Assembly (NCBI GenBank): GCA_037501455.1
Contig: CM074856.1
Span: forward strand, 18,187,001 to 18,251,000
Length of the DNA: 64,000 nucleotides
Direction of reading: 5' to 3'
Source: Lantana camara
Taxonomy: Eukaryota; Streptophyta; Magnoliopsida; Lamiales; Verbenaceae
The position numbers and the translations under genes were made by a program. Positions 12,001 to 24,229 of this stretch are shown in pieces. The notes beneath the pieces were generated by a model. The model was not told the DNA's origin. It saw nothing but the letters and a program-made list of their open reading frames with translations, and did not search any database. How positions within the stretch are numbered: the first letter of the stretch is position 1; every line of letters starts with the position of its first letter.

Positions 12001-13319
12001 GGACGAATTACATTTGAGTAACCTTAAATTAGGTCTAATTATAAATTACACTCTACTTTTTTGAAAATTACAAAAAAATTCCTAAAATGGATGTGTTGTT
12101 TGAGATCCCTCTATTTTGTTAGGGTTCCATTATTTTCTTCAAAATTGTTCCCAAAATACCACTAGGGACTATTTTGTTATATAATAAATGTTAAAGGCTC
12201 ATTTTGTTACCATTTATAAATTTTAGGGACATTTATATGTATGTTTGCATTTAAGTTATATCATTTACACTCAAATTTTAAAAAATATCAAACTCTCAAC
12301 ACATATTAAAATATTAATTTAGAGCAAAGACCATTAAATTCCTAATTGTTTGAAAAGCCAAATTAATTAATTTCCTAATTTAAATTCAAAAATCAAATTT
12401 ATATTAACTAAAAAATATTAAATTCCTAATTATGTGAGCACTACATCGCAACAAAATTGCACCAACACATCATACTAAAATCCAACCATCTCGTCTGCTT
12501 TGAACCACCAAAATCCCACCACCACACCGTACAAAAATCGAGCAAAATTCACCACCAAAATCGCCTAAAAAATCACACACGTGCAGCACACATACGCACA
12601 AAGATTCGAACAGAAAATAGCGATGATCGTGGTTGTAAGATTGTGGTGGAGGCGATGTTGGTGGTGGTCGTAGGAGCAGTGACGCAATGATGGTTGATGG
12701 GTGGTGAGGTTGAAACCGCTATTGCTCTGTCCGTGATTTGAAAAATTGAAAGAAAAATGTTGAGCGATAATTGTGGTGGAGGCGATATTTGTGGTAGCAC
12801 TAGAACCAGAGGTGGAATTGTGGGGAAGAAAGAGTTTTGTTTAAACATATTTATTAATTAATATGAATCTTTTATTAAATAGTAAGATTTTTTATGCATA
12901 TATCTATAACTATAATGTGTGGATAAAAATACGCATTATTAAAAGAAATGTATGGATAAAAATACACATTATTAATTAACATATCAAGTTTAATTAGAAT
13001 TAAACAATAAAAGTATAAATTTGTTATTGTAAATGTATGTATAAATATTAATTCTTTTATGTAAGCTAAACGCAAACGTACACATAATAGTTCTTGAAAA
13101 TTATAAATGTTAACAAAACGAGCCCTTGATATTTAATATATAGCATAAATAGTCCCAATGGGTATTTTGGGAAAGTTTTTTTAAAAAATAAAGGAACCCT
13201 AACAGAATAGAGGAATCTCAAACGACACATCCATTTTAGGAATTAATTTGTATTTCTAAAAGTATAGGATGTAATTTGTAATTAGGCCTAACGTAAGGAT
13301 ACCCAAATGTAATTTGCAT
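12001..13319. mobile_element. Long-TIR element with 9-bp target duplication (MULE-like)
   Basis: Arms of about 270 bp (12001-12270 and about 13040-13319) are reverse complements, for example AAATGGATGTG near 12087 against CACATCCATTT near 13228. The perfect 9-bp duplication TTATTTATA lies at 11992-12000 and 13320-13328, the usual Mutator-superfamily length. The core around 12430-12850 is less AT-rich and low-complexity (GTGGTGG and CACCACC runs). It has short open frames on both strands but no transposase, so a captured fragment is possible but unproven. Confidence 0.8.
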
Positions 13320-13328
13320 TTATTTATA

Positions 13329-13959
13329 ACTACATAACATATTTATTTTACATATGCAGACGTACATTATATATATCAACATGATAGGCTGACTAAATGT
13401 ATGAACAAAATAAAAATAAAATTAATAATATATAAATAATTATTTAATGCATTTCACATATAAAGTTATTATTACTTATTGATAAATGAAAAGGATATCA
13501 TTTAATTGTGCAATTAAAGATAAAGAAAAGGTACATGAAATTATTAAAGAGTGTAAAAAGAAAAAAATAAATTTCATAGATTGAGACAAATATAAAAATA
13601 AAAAATAAAAAAATAAATGAAAATTTGAAAAGAAATCAGAAATACATACTTAAATAGTTAAATGAGAGATTAGAGAGATTATAATAGACAAAACTTAAGC
13701 AAATGTTAGAAATCAGTTACTAATTCAAAAGAATATTTCACCGTTCAAGGTTACGAGTTCAATTAAAGTTATTTAAAATTAAGAAACTCCAGAAGGCTCA
13801 ATATGTGTTTATAAAAATAAGGTATAATTTAATTTTATAATTAATTTTTTATATTGTTCAATTAAAATATTCCTTTAATTTTTTTAATATGAATATACAC
13901 TTTTAACTATTTCTACACCACATGCATAAAATTAATGTTGAAAAACTAACATAAATCTT
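13329..13959. other. AT-rich spacer, nothing recognised
   Basis: AT-rich, purine-rich sequence. No coding potential or element end could be supported. Confidence 0.5.
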
Positions 13960-15040
13960 GAATAATGCTCATTGAAAAATATAAATAAGAAAAAGAATGA
14001 AAGATAAATAGTATAGAAAGAAATAAAAAAATATAAAAGATAATTAGTTTTAAAAAATATTTATTTAACTCTAATACATACGAACACATACCAAAATTAA
14101 AACATAACCCAAATAATTATCCTAAGGGTCTAAGTATCATTAAAATTATTACAGATAGTATTTTATTATAATTTTTGTTAAAGTCTCCTACTTGTGATAG
14201 ATAGTAATATAAAATATGAAATTATACAGTTGAAAAAAATAAATATAAAAGAAATACTGACTATGATAGAAGTATCGAGTAGTCAAAAAGGTGAAAGGAA
14301 AAAAAAAATTTTTTTTTTGAAAAGAATGTAAGATAATAAAGGGAGAAATAAAAAAAATATATAAGGGATAATTAATTAAAAGAAATAAGTATTTAATTCT
14401 AATACACGCGCACACATACCAATATTAAAGAACAACCCAAATAATTATTTTAAAAGTCTAACCGACATTAAAAGTAGCATTGTTCGATATTTTTACGGAC
14501 AATTCCTCAAAAATCCCCAAGTGTAAACTGAATTTCCTTGTCACTCCCCAATTTTGAAAAAGTTTATGTTCACTCCCCAATTAAAAAACAAAATTTCTTT
14601 TCACTCCCCAAGGTTGTATAATAATTCAGGAATTGCGTACATTTTTGAGGGAATTGCGTATAAAAATCCCAGAATCTCGTATATACGAGATTCCGGGATT
14701 TTTATAAGCAATTCCCTCAAAAATGTACGCAATTCCTAAAGACAATGTACGAACCTGTACTATTTGTGGGGACCTAAAAGGAATTTTGTTTTTCAATTGG
14801 GGATTGAATGGGAACTTTTTCAAAATTGGGGACCTAAAAGGAAGTTTTTCAACTTTTTGGTACTATTCAAATATTTTTCCTTTTTTTTATTATAGTTTTT
14901 GTTAAATTTTCCTACTTGTGACATACAGTAAAATAAAAATATTGAATTATGCAGTTGAAAATAAATAAAAGTAAAAGAAAATGTTGAATATGATAGAAGT
15001 ATCGAGTAAAAGAGCAAAAGAAAAGAAAAATTAAAAGATA
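13960..15040. repeat. Diverged tandem block, interrupted by a foldback element
   Basis: Two kinds of segment recur in the same order. About 13975-14160 matches about 14325-14490, sharing the ACACATACCAA...ACAACCCAAATAATTAT region. About 14155-14300 matches about 14880-15035, sharing the CTACTTGTGA...ATGATAGAAGTATCGAGTA region. The pattern fits an old tandem duplication with a period of a few hundred bases, before the foldback at 14495 entered the second copy. Confidence 0.65.
14495..14870. mobile_element. Foldback (palindromic) element, 376 bp
   Basis: The element is palindromic around 14682/14683. The central 20 bases (14673-14692) are a perfect palindrome and the arms continue about 180 bases each way with moderate mismatch. 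CCCCAATT-type blocks recur in each arm. An 8-bp duplication ATATTTTT sits at 14487-14494 and 14871-14878. Mirrored short open frames on the two strands follow from the palindrome. No protein is encoded. Confidence 0.75.
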
Positions 15041-16245
15041 ATATTTTGGTAAAATTAAAAAATTTAAAATTTTGTGGTACAAAATTACAAGTTAGACCAA
15101 TATTAGTTCTATTAGGTTTATTACTCATTAATAATATAAATACTTATTGAACTTATATCCATATTTTTAACTGTATTTATTTATTAAAATTAATGTGTAA
15201 GTTAGGATATACGGACACTTCTAAAAATATTATTTTATCGGGTCGGGTCGGGTCGGGTCGGACACCGTGTCCGACACTGCTCACATGAAAAATTAAAAAA
15301 TAAATAAATCTGTGTCATTGTATCCGTATCGCCATGTTTGTGTCCGTGTATCTTAGTGTGTGAGATAATATAAGTAGCAATATTTTATTTTAGGTGAAGA
15401 TATATCTATACTACTTTAATATAACATTATACATAGGGTTAAAAACCTCCTAAATTAAATTACATTTTAAAATAAAATTGAAGAAATCGAAAAAAAATCT
15501 ACTCAAAAAGAGTAAATAAAAAAATACAGAAGAAAAAAAACACTAAAACTACGTATAAAAAAATATTTGTAAAATAGTGAGATGAGACAAAAAATAATTT
15601 CAAAATATTAATGCATAAGGAATTAAAATTATTTTTACAATTCATGTTATATTAATCTAAAGTTAATTATTTACTTTAAATATTTATAATAGTATAAATA
15701 GTTAAAATTTATCATATTAAACTTAAATAATTTATCTTGGAGATGCTCTCATTAATGTTGACGTGTATGTTAAAATAAGCTTTGATGTTTTATTTTCTAT
15801 ATATATAAATATAAAATTTTCAATTTAACATAATCTTAAAAATAAATATTTGATGACATGAGATAATTTAATTGAGTCACGTTATGCGTCCCAAGGGGAA
15901 CCACGTGAGCCTAAGTCCACCATAGGCAAGTCATAAAAGCAACATGGACACCCCTTATATCTTATCCACTAACCATGAGGTCGAACCTCATAGCCCGGTA
16001 AGAAGCGACCCACAAATGAGGTTGTTGGGTCGACAAACTATGACAAATGGGCTAAATAGTTAAAGTCGACGAGGAAACCTCTAAATCAACCAACATACAA
16101 GAGGTGGTTGTGAGGTCACTCTGACGGTTAAGCGGGTCAATTGGCCAAAGGGTAAAGGCTTTGGTTGAACACCGCTTCCGAACAAACTACAACCAAGCCC
16201 CAGGTCAAGAGGTCTATAGCTTTTACAAGCTAAATTCCTATCAAC
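15041..16245. other. Spacer with short GGGTC repeat; no gene seen
   Basis: AT-rich to about 15860, with a (TCGGG)n microsatellite at 15238-15261. From about 15861 to 16245 the sequence is more GC-balanced and looks like a decayed piece of another repeat, the target of the copia insertion. No conserved domain could be read. Confidence 0.5.
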
Positions 16246-18901
16246 TATTGGGAATAGTACTCTAGAAAGTCGATTCATTGTAATCCGTTTTGGGATTTTC
16301 CTTATATCATAGACAATCATTAAGTAGACATACGATATTGATCATAGGCAAACACTTTTTCATGTGCAATTGCGTGTTTTGTGCGTTTCCTATTACGTGT
16401 GCATGTATTTGAACTCCTCTAATCTATTAGGCTGTTAGGGACTTTGCCATTAGATGAATGACATATGGAACAAGCCCTAACTCAAACCGGATTAGAAAAT
16501 ACTCCAAGTCGATGAGCCCAACGAAAAGTGGGAATGTCAATTAGGCTCGATTGAGGCATGTTTGCGATATTGTGTCCTTAAGAAGGATCACCCAGTTTCA
16601 TGGGGTGTAGTGCATAAGTTGATGCATATACAATACACGAGGGTACTTATTATGAGAATGAGTACACTGAGTTATCCCACGTGATAAGACTCATAAATTG
16701 GAAAGGAAGTTTCCCCTTCTAAAAAAGGAAACTTCTAGATTAGAAAATATCTCGCATGTCAATGGCGTAAGTAATTAATCCTTTGACCTGTGAGCAAACT
16801 AAGTAATCTTAGATATAGGTCTAAAAAGGTGTCGCTCGATACACCCAAATTATGACTTATGTTGGGGTTACAAAAATGGCACATGGAGGCATGTGAGAAT
16901 CAATAAAGGACCTACACTTGCTTAAGGCAAGAAGATCTCTTATTTCATAAGTCGTTCATATGCCATCCTAAAACCCTCGATCGAGATAGTGGATCAAGAC
17001 ATCAAGAAAAGTGTTTCTTGGATTGAGATTAAATGGATATGAAACGAACTTAACTTTAATATTATGATTAATGAGGCTCTCATTATTCCCATGCCCCAGG
17101 TCTTAATCGAGAGATGGAATGGTGTATGGGAGGATTGTATCTCATGGATGTCATTAACTGAAAGGTTATTTCGATTTATTCGTTATTCAGGTAGGGGTCA
17201 CACACCTGTTGCTAGACTACGGTCGTGTAATCTATGAGCTAATTAATTAATAAGTATATTAATTAATTAGATTTACTACTAACTGAATAATGAACCTAGT
17301 GGGTCACACACAATGCTAGCTTCAAAGGGTATTGTTGGAAAGATCAAATAATTGATCAACGAGACCACACGTGTAAAGTACATGTGTGGCACGGGAGCAA
17401 GTTTGGCGCGTGGTCTAATTGAGAAATTGGACCACGTGTTAATTAATTGGAGAATTAATTATAAAGCCCCAATATAATTAATTGGAGAATTAATTACAAA
17501 ACTCAAGTACAATTAATTGGAGATTTAATTGTAAAGTTCAAATATAATTAATGAGAATTAAATGGTAATTAGAGAATTAATTCTATGGCCCAATTTGGAA
17601 TAAAGAAGTCCAATACATAATTCATTATGAATTAATTATTAGGGTTAATTTTTGTTTGCACCCCAACCTTTAGGGTGTTTTGCACTTTAGTACCCAACCT
17701 TTGAATTTTTACACTTTAGTACCCAATCTTTGAATTGTGTTGCACTTAAGTGTCCTCAACTAATAAGAAAATGACATGTGTACCCAGCCAACCAATAAGA
17801 AAATGACATGTCAATATTGGGCACTTAAGTGCAACAAAATTCAAAGGTTGGGTACTAAAGTGCAAAACACCCCAAAGGTTAGGGTGCAAACAAAGATTAA
17901 CCCTAATTATTAAATGGAAATTGGCATTATATTATTTATTTATGAAATAAATATAACTTTATCTTACTTTATTTATTTGAAAAATAAATAAAGGATAATA
18001 TCATCCTTATTTTAGAAATAAAGGAGAAGATATTATCTTACGTTATTTGAGAAATAAGTGATAATATAATATCAAGACTTATTTATTTATGAAATAAATA
18101 AGCAAAGATAATATCAAGTTATTATCATAAATATTTATTTATGAAATAAATATAAAGATAATATCATGTGGTTATTATCTTAACTATTTATTTATGAAAT
18201 AATTAAAAGGATAATATCATAAAATATATATTTATGAAATAAATGATGGATAAAGTCATAAGTTATTTATTTATAAAATAAATAATTATGAGGTAATATC
18301 CTAAAGTATTTAGGATAATTCTAATAATTAATAATATGATTATTAATTAGTTATATCAATTATCTCAGTCCATAATTTAAGAAGAGATAAAAGAGAAGAG
18401 TTTTCTCTCATTCTCTTGAGACAGACATTCGTGAAGTGTCATTCTTTATTTTGGAGAAAAGAAAAGAAAAACTCTCTCAACTCTAACCTGTAGAAAAGAT
18501 GAAGCTTTTTCTTTGGAGTTCAAGCGTGAATTATTTCAAACATCAATTGGATTTTGACGGGAGAAATTTATTGCTCTCTATTTCTCGTTTCCTGTTTCTT
18601 TCAATACACAGATTATAGTACTAGCATACTCACTAATCTGATTTGTGTTTAGGATTGGTGTGGATACATTTTAGAGGGCTTCTACTTGGAGTCTCGAAAG
18701 AAAGAACCGATTGTGATACGGGAAAATTCATTACTGCATGAAGAGTATTTGAGGGCGGCGCAATACACTTCAAGAAAGCTTCTAGTAAATTAAGTTGCTG
18801 AGAAACTTTCTCTTAAGTTTCAAAATAAAATTTGCTAGCCAACGATCATTATAGGAAAATTTTTTAAATTTTTGCTGCGTTACGAACCCGTTTTTCCAAC
18901 A
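16246..18901 (+). repeat. 5' LTR of copia element
   Basis: It starts TATTGGGAATAG, a decayed TG end, and finishes CCAACA. At 2656 bp it is longer than its partner (2243 bp), partly because of the 262-bp MITE at 17642-17903. The 3' half carries repeated ATTTATTTATGAAATAAATA palindromic blocks. Confidence 0.85.
17642..17903. mobile_element. MITE in copia 5' LTR, 9-bp target duplication
   Basis: Ends GGGTTAAT...GATTAACCC have long inverted arms (TTTGCACCCCAACCTT against AAGGTTAGGGTGCAAA), flanked by TAATTATTA at 17633-17641 and 17904-17912. It is absent from the equivalent place in the 3' LTR, so it moved in after the retrotransposon inserted. It belongs to the same family as 7416-7940, and the 9-bp duplication suggests Mutator-type mobilisation. 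Confidence 0.85.
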
Positions 18902-18903
18902 AG

Positions 18904-18916
18904 TGATATCAGATCC
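18904..18916 (+). promoter_or_regulatory. Copia primer-binding site (initiator Met tRNA type)
   Basis: TGATATCAGATCC differs at two positions from the plant initiator-Met complement TGGTATCAGAGCC and lies two bases after the 5' LTR. Confidence 0.75.
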
Positions 18917-21900
18917 AGACTTGCAACGTTTATTTAAAAACGTTTTGAATTGAATTTATGAGAAATTCTTGAATTTGAGAAATAGATGACTATTCTTGAA
19001 TCTGTTTAGAAGGCGAGTTACGAATCTGGAAAATTTCCTGAAATATTGTGAAAATTATTTTCTGATAAATCTGATTAAAATTGCTTTAAAATTGATTCAG
19101 TAAATCATAATTTTAATTCCCGAATTTGATTGTGAAAATTTCTGAAATATTTGGATGAAAAACGAAACACGGGGACAAACTAGTTAATTTTTTCCTCTCT
19201 TTCTCGTGCAGCAGTGAGCAGGTCTGCTCTGCATTCACGACCGTAAGCCTCCCCACTACTGTCGAGTCACGACCTCTAATCCGTGTCGCAAGCCTGCGAG
19301 CAGCACTCGCAAGCCTTCACATTGTTGCCGCTTCGCGGGCGTGACGCAGTCCTACGAGCAGACGCAGCATCGCGGGCGCGAGCCTACGCGCTGTACCCAC
19401 TTCGCAGGCACGACGCGACACGGATTGCAGCCTATACAGTTTTATTTTTCGCAATCTATCCCAAATTTTTACTTTAATTTATTTTAATTTGAAAGATTAA
19501 AATAATAATTACATAAAATTATTAATTTTAAATTAATTGAAAATTTATCCGGATTCAAACTTTGATTTGTTGAAAGGGATTCTTGAACAAAGAATTATTT
19601 TTCAGATTACGATTTTATCTAAGATGATCATGGGTTAGTCTTGAGGATCTTTTAATTTATCGACATAAATGGATTTCAATTTGGGTCTGTGAGCCCTATT
19701 TACGCGTTTTCAATTGGGGTTGGTGCCCCATTTATATGCGTAATGTTAGTTGTTTTATTATGTGGCTTTCCTTATTATTGTTTTTGGGTCGGGGTATGCC
19801 TCGTGTAATTGTCTAAGGCCATTTTGAAGATTGAGCCTTATTATTTTAAAGTCTTTTTCTTTTTAATGTAATTTGAGAGTAGATTTTAGATGGTGAAGTT
19901 TTATTTTCATTTTGGAAGACAATGCACCCATGGAATAAGAAGGATCCGCGAAGCAAGGAGCACGGTGGCCATAAGTGATGACCCCTAAAAATGTTAGTGA
20001 GGGGATATTCTATTAATTTAATAGAATAGAACACCATTAAATGTTTATTACATTCCCTTATGTGATATATCTATTTATGTGGCATGTATGTTAGAACTAG
20101 CAATTATAGAGTGGCTCTCAGAATTGAGCATAAGATAGGGTACCCATGATCATCTCATATTAGTATCATGTTAGAACATGTTACCTGCTAATTGCTTGTA
20201 TGATGCATTATATGTGAAACTGCATTAAACAAAACTAATTAAAATGAATAATTGTACATGTTGGTAAGGTCAAATTGGACAACTCTCCAATATTAAAAAA
20301 TCCCAGAAAATATTAAGTAATTTCGAAACATAGGCGTTTTTAATCAACGTGAAAACCTTGATAAAAATTCCTAGCATTCCATCAATAGGTTTTGAGTTTA
20401 ATAAGTTGCTAGCTCACGAGTCGTGGGATAACTTATTAGTTCTTAATTCCTGCTCAATCACTTTATTAGTAATTGATATTTCATGATTATTTTAGAAGTA
20501 TGATATCTCACGAGTCGTGGGCCGTGCAACTAAGTTAATCGTGATCTTATGATTAATTGGTCCTGCTTAACACTGAAGTAGGTATAGATGTCGCACGAGT
20601 CGTCGGTCTATATCGAAAGATCAATGATGCAAAAATAATACTGAGAATTCTATAGAAGATAGAATTGGTAAGTAGTACCTACCTAAAGATTTTATTAAGG
20701 ATATCTCATGAGTTGTGGGTTCGAGATAAAATGCTTAGGATCTCAGTACCCACTGAAAAAATTAGTTTCTTCTTAGATCATTGGGATTTTGAAAATCTTT
20801 TAAAAATAGCGGGATAAAAGACCTATCCCTATGTATTACGTTATTATTCAACATGCTCACACTTTCTCCGCTTAGCATTTAAGTTGCAGTTCTGTGATTC
20901 TCTACAAATTGAAATGCAACTCATTCGTATCCATCCTTGAGTCAAATGAAATGACTAAGTCCTAACTACTCTAATTGGCTTCGAATCCTAAAATCTAAGG
21001 AGAAAAGTGCTCTCTACGACATACTCTTGAACATGCAATGACAACAAGAAATAATGGGAACAACTTGAGAGATTTTGACCACTTAAAGCAATTGTATCAC
21101 CTCATGAAAGTGTTATACTGTATAACACATCGAAGGAAATGTTCGTCATTTGAATGAGAAAGGATACAAATGTCCACGCATAAGCATGAACTAAAGTTCC
21201 TCACTGAGGAAGCTTGCAGTCATGAACGTGTACCAAGAAAGGAGTTCTCAGTGGACTTGTTGCTTACATCGTTTCCACCATCGGTTAGCTCTTTTATGCT
21301 CAACTTTGATGTCATTGCAGCATAGTTAATCAAATCAGTTGATAACTGTTGAGAGCATCCTTTAGAAGAACTAAAAGACAATGATGGTCCTCTCTTCTTC
21401 TGGACCCACTAAGATAAAGGCTTGAAATCCCAAAGAAGAAGAAACCCTTAAAGCCCGATGGAGGGATGAGTAAGGGACAGGCCCAAAAGAAAAGTAAGAT
21501 CAGAAAAGGATGTTTGTTTCCATAATGGCAAACAAGGGCATTGGAAAGGGAACTGCAAAGAGTATAGGGTATACTCTGAAAGGTTCTCTCGTATTAGTAA
21601 TTCTAATAGGATCAGAATTTACTAGTATTGAGTTAATTTTGCATAATTTATTGTGCAAAACTCAAATCACCAATGTTTTGAACATACAACGAGATAACAT
21701 AAGTAAGATGACAAAATTTCAAATGAGTTTTAGCACGATAGACGTGAAAGGATCAGCCAATTAACTATCTTGGGATCATTTTATGAAAATGAACTTAAGG
21801 GTTAACTTCCTGTGAATACCGTCTTAAGGGAAATGTTCCTAGACCCTATTTAAAAGAAACATGAAAACATGCCAAAACCTCAATGGATTTTGATCCATAC

Positions 21901-24229
21901 TAATGATTATCTATTGCTCAATTTAAGCACTACAAACAATCATCAGGTTAAATGAGTGTACTTAATGAAGTAAGAATTTGAAATTTTTGTGATTCTTATA
22001 ATTTCAAAAAGAGGTTAGGAACCATGGTAGTCATAAGATATAAGTACCTCGCTTTGATCGAGATGTAAAATGTTTTAGTGACTAATTCCTTAATCATCTT
22101 AAAGATAATGTAATTATCTCTAAGTAAACTCATTCAAGGACAATTTAGTGTTTCTGAATAAAGGAATAGAACTTTATAGGATATGGTTCGTTCCATGACG
22201 AGTTTTACTGACTTACCTTTACTTTGAGGATTTTCCCAAAAAGTACAGTTAAGATTTTGAATCTTACACATTCCATATCAGTCCCTTAAATGCACTATGA
22301 ATTGTGGCATTCTAAATCCCCTAGTTATTCTTTTATAAGAATTTGGGGTTGTCGTCTTACATGAAGAGGAAAGTGTGATATAAGCTTGAAGCAAGTTCAA
22401 GTTTATACAACAATATATAAAATCGTTTCTGCAATTCTCTTGAACAAAGATTATTTGTTTAAAGGAATGTATCTTTCTTGAGGAATCGTTCCTGAGAGAT
22501 AAGAAAGATAAGCAAGCAAACCTCAAAGAAATTTGAGGATAACATTATGCACTAGAAATGGAAGAAGCGAACCTATCTGATAAAACTTAGCCAATTTCGA
22601 GAGATAGTACACGAGTAAAACCTCCTCCCATAAAGCATTTCATACGCATTCCAAGATAACCTAAGAGATGATTTGGATTTTCTCCATAAAACATCTCAAG
22701 TGGATATTGAACCACTCACCTATAAGGAGGCGTTGTCAGATTTGGAATCTGAGTAGCGTAAACAAGCCTTGAAATCCAAAATGGATTTCATATACTCGAA
22801 CTAAGTTTAGATCTTAGTTAATAGGGTGGAAATGGATTTACAAGCGAAAGCTTGGAGTAAATGAAAATGTTACAACCATTGTAGCAAGCCAAGTTGCTAA
22901 AGGCTTCATTCAAATACTAAAGAGTAGACTTTGATAAAACCTTCTTGGTTACAATGCAAAGCCCATTCGGATTATGCTTAGCATATCTACATATTGTGAC
23001 TACGAGATATAATAAATGAATGTGAAACTGTCTTTTTCAATAGGAGATTGATAAAGACATGCACATGGGACATCCCACAAATCGCACATTCAGTGGGAGT
23101 ATACAAAAGGTTTGCGAACCCCTAAGGTCAATCTAGAGATTGATAAAAGCTTCTAGGATATGGAGCATTTGATTTCATTAAATAGTCAAATCGTTTGACT
23201 CATATAAAGTTCAAGTAAGTCCTAAGTGTATAAGTAAGAGTTAGAGACGTTTAGTTCAATTTTGGTACTTTAGAAAATAACATACTTATTATTGGGAATG
23301 TGAAAGATGACATAAAAGTTACCAAAGCCTGGTTGGGAACTAGCTTGTGATGAAAGATCTTGGTGTTGTATCTTATATTCTCATATAGATCAAAGAGAAT
23401 AATAAAATCATCACATTCGAGGTATATATGAAATCTACTAAAAGAGTTAATATGGAACATTCTAGTAGAGGAATTCCGAAAGGGCAATGGAATATCTCTT
23501 TTGAAGAAGATGTGTCCTAAAACAACTTTGAGAAGGTTAGAATTTCCAAAACCCCTAAAACAAAAGGGGGTATAATGTATGTAGAGTTATGTTCTCGAAA
23601 GGATATGGCTTAGCAGTGGTAGCGTGGTGAGCAATTCCACTTTGACCTTAAAGAGGTTACTGGACGGGTCTAAAATACCCTCAAAGTACTTGAGACGAAA
23701 TGATGATATGTTTTAAGAGGCCAACAAGATCCTGCCATTAAAGGATATTTTGATGTGACCGTTGCATAAAAAATGGATGATATCTATCTAAGGATACATT
23801 TCTGTCTAAATGACAGAGCAGTGTGTTGGAAAGAGTTTCAAGTGATAGACACTGCAGATTCGACAACTAGGTTGAATACTTAGCCGTATTGAATACCGCT
23901 AAGTTAAGTGTTTGGGTAAGAAACTCCATCTAGCAGTTAGATGAAGTTATTTGTACGAAACAACTCCATTGTCATATTGTATGACCAAATGGGAAGGTTG
24001 CTCGAATAAGTAAACCAAGACCTCAATAAGAGACCGGACACTTGATTACGAATCACATAAAAAGGAAAATGTGTTTCCTTAATTGATGTGCAAATTAAAG
24101 GGTTCACGACAGCAGAGAACATAACAGATCTACTTTGGAAATGCCCAAAGTCAATAGGATCTCAAAGTACATCTTGAGAAGATGGAACATAGATTATACC
24201 TGAATGGCTTTTACAGGCAAGTGAGAGAT
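18917..24229 (+). pseudogene. Copia gag-pol remnant
   Basis: Stops and indels occur throughout, but family motifs survive. A CCHC-type knuckle at 21515-21556 reads C-F-H-N-G-K-Q-G-H-W-K-G-N-C, with its second cysteine replaced by asparagine. Copia RT motif IRIMLSISTYCDYEI lies at about 22965, and a Copia ASRIWSI block is in the following 200 bases. A C-terminal RNase H block matching the family AEYxAxxxAAKExVWxR pattern is near 23880. The leader (about 18950-20800) has a GC-rich patch at 19200-19440 and four near-palindromic CACGAGTCGTGG motifs. The gene is dead. Lineage within Copia cannot be fixed by eye. Confidence 0.8.
20413..20719 (+). repeat. Four spaced CTCACGAGTCGTGGG motifs
   Basis: Copies at 20413-20427, 20507-20521, 20592-20606 (CGCACGAGTCGTCGG) and 20705-20719 (CTCATGAGTTGTGGG) are spaced 85-113 bp apart in the leader or gag region of the copia element. 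Each is a near-palindrome around CACGA-TCGTG. Confidence 0.7.

Noticed and set aside
14554..14823. Related small proteins on both strands
   Set aside because: The similarity is forced by the palindromic foldback element.
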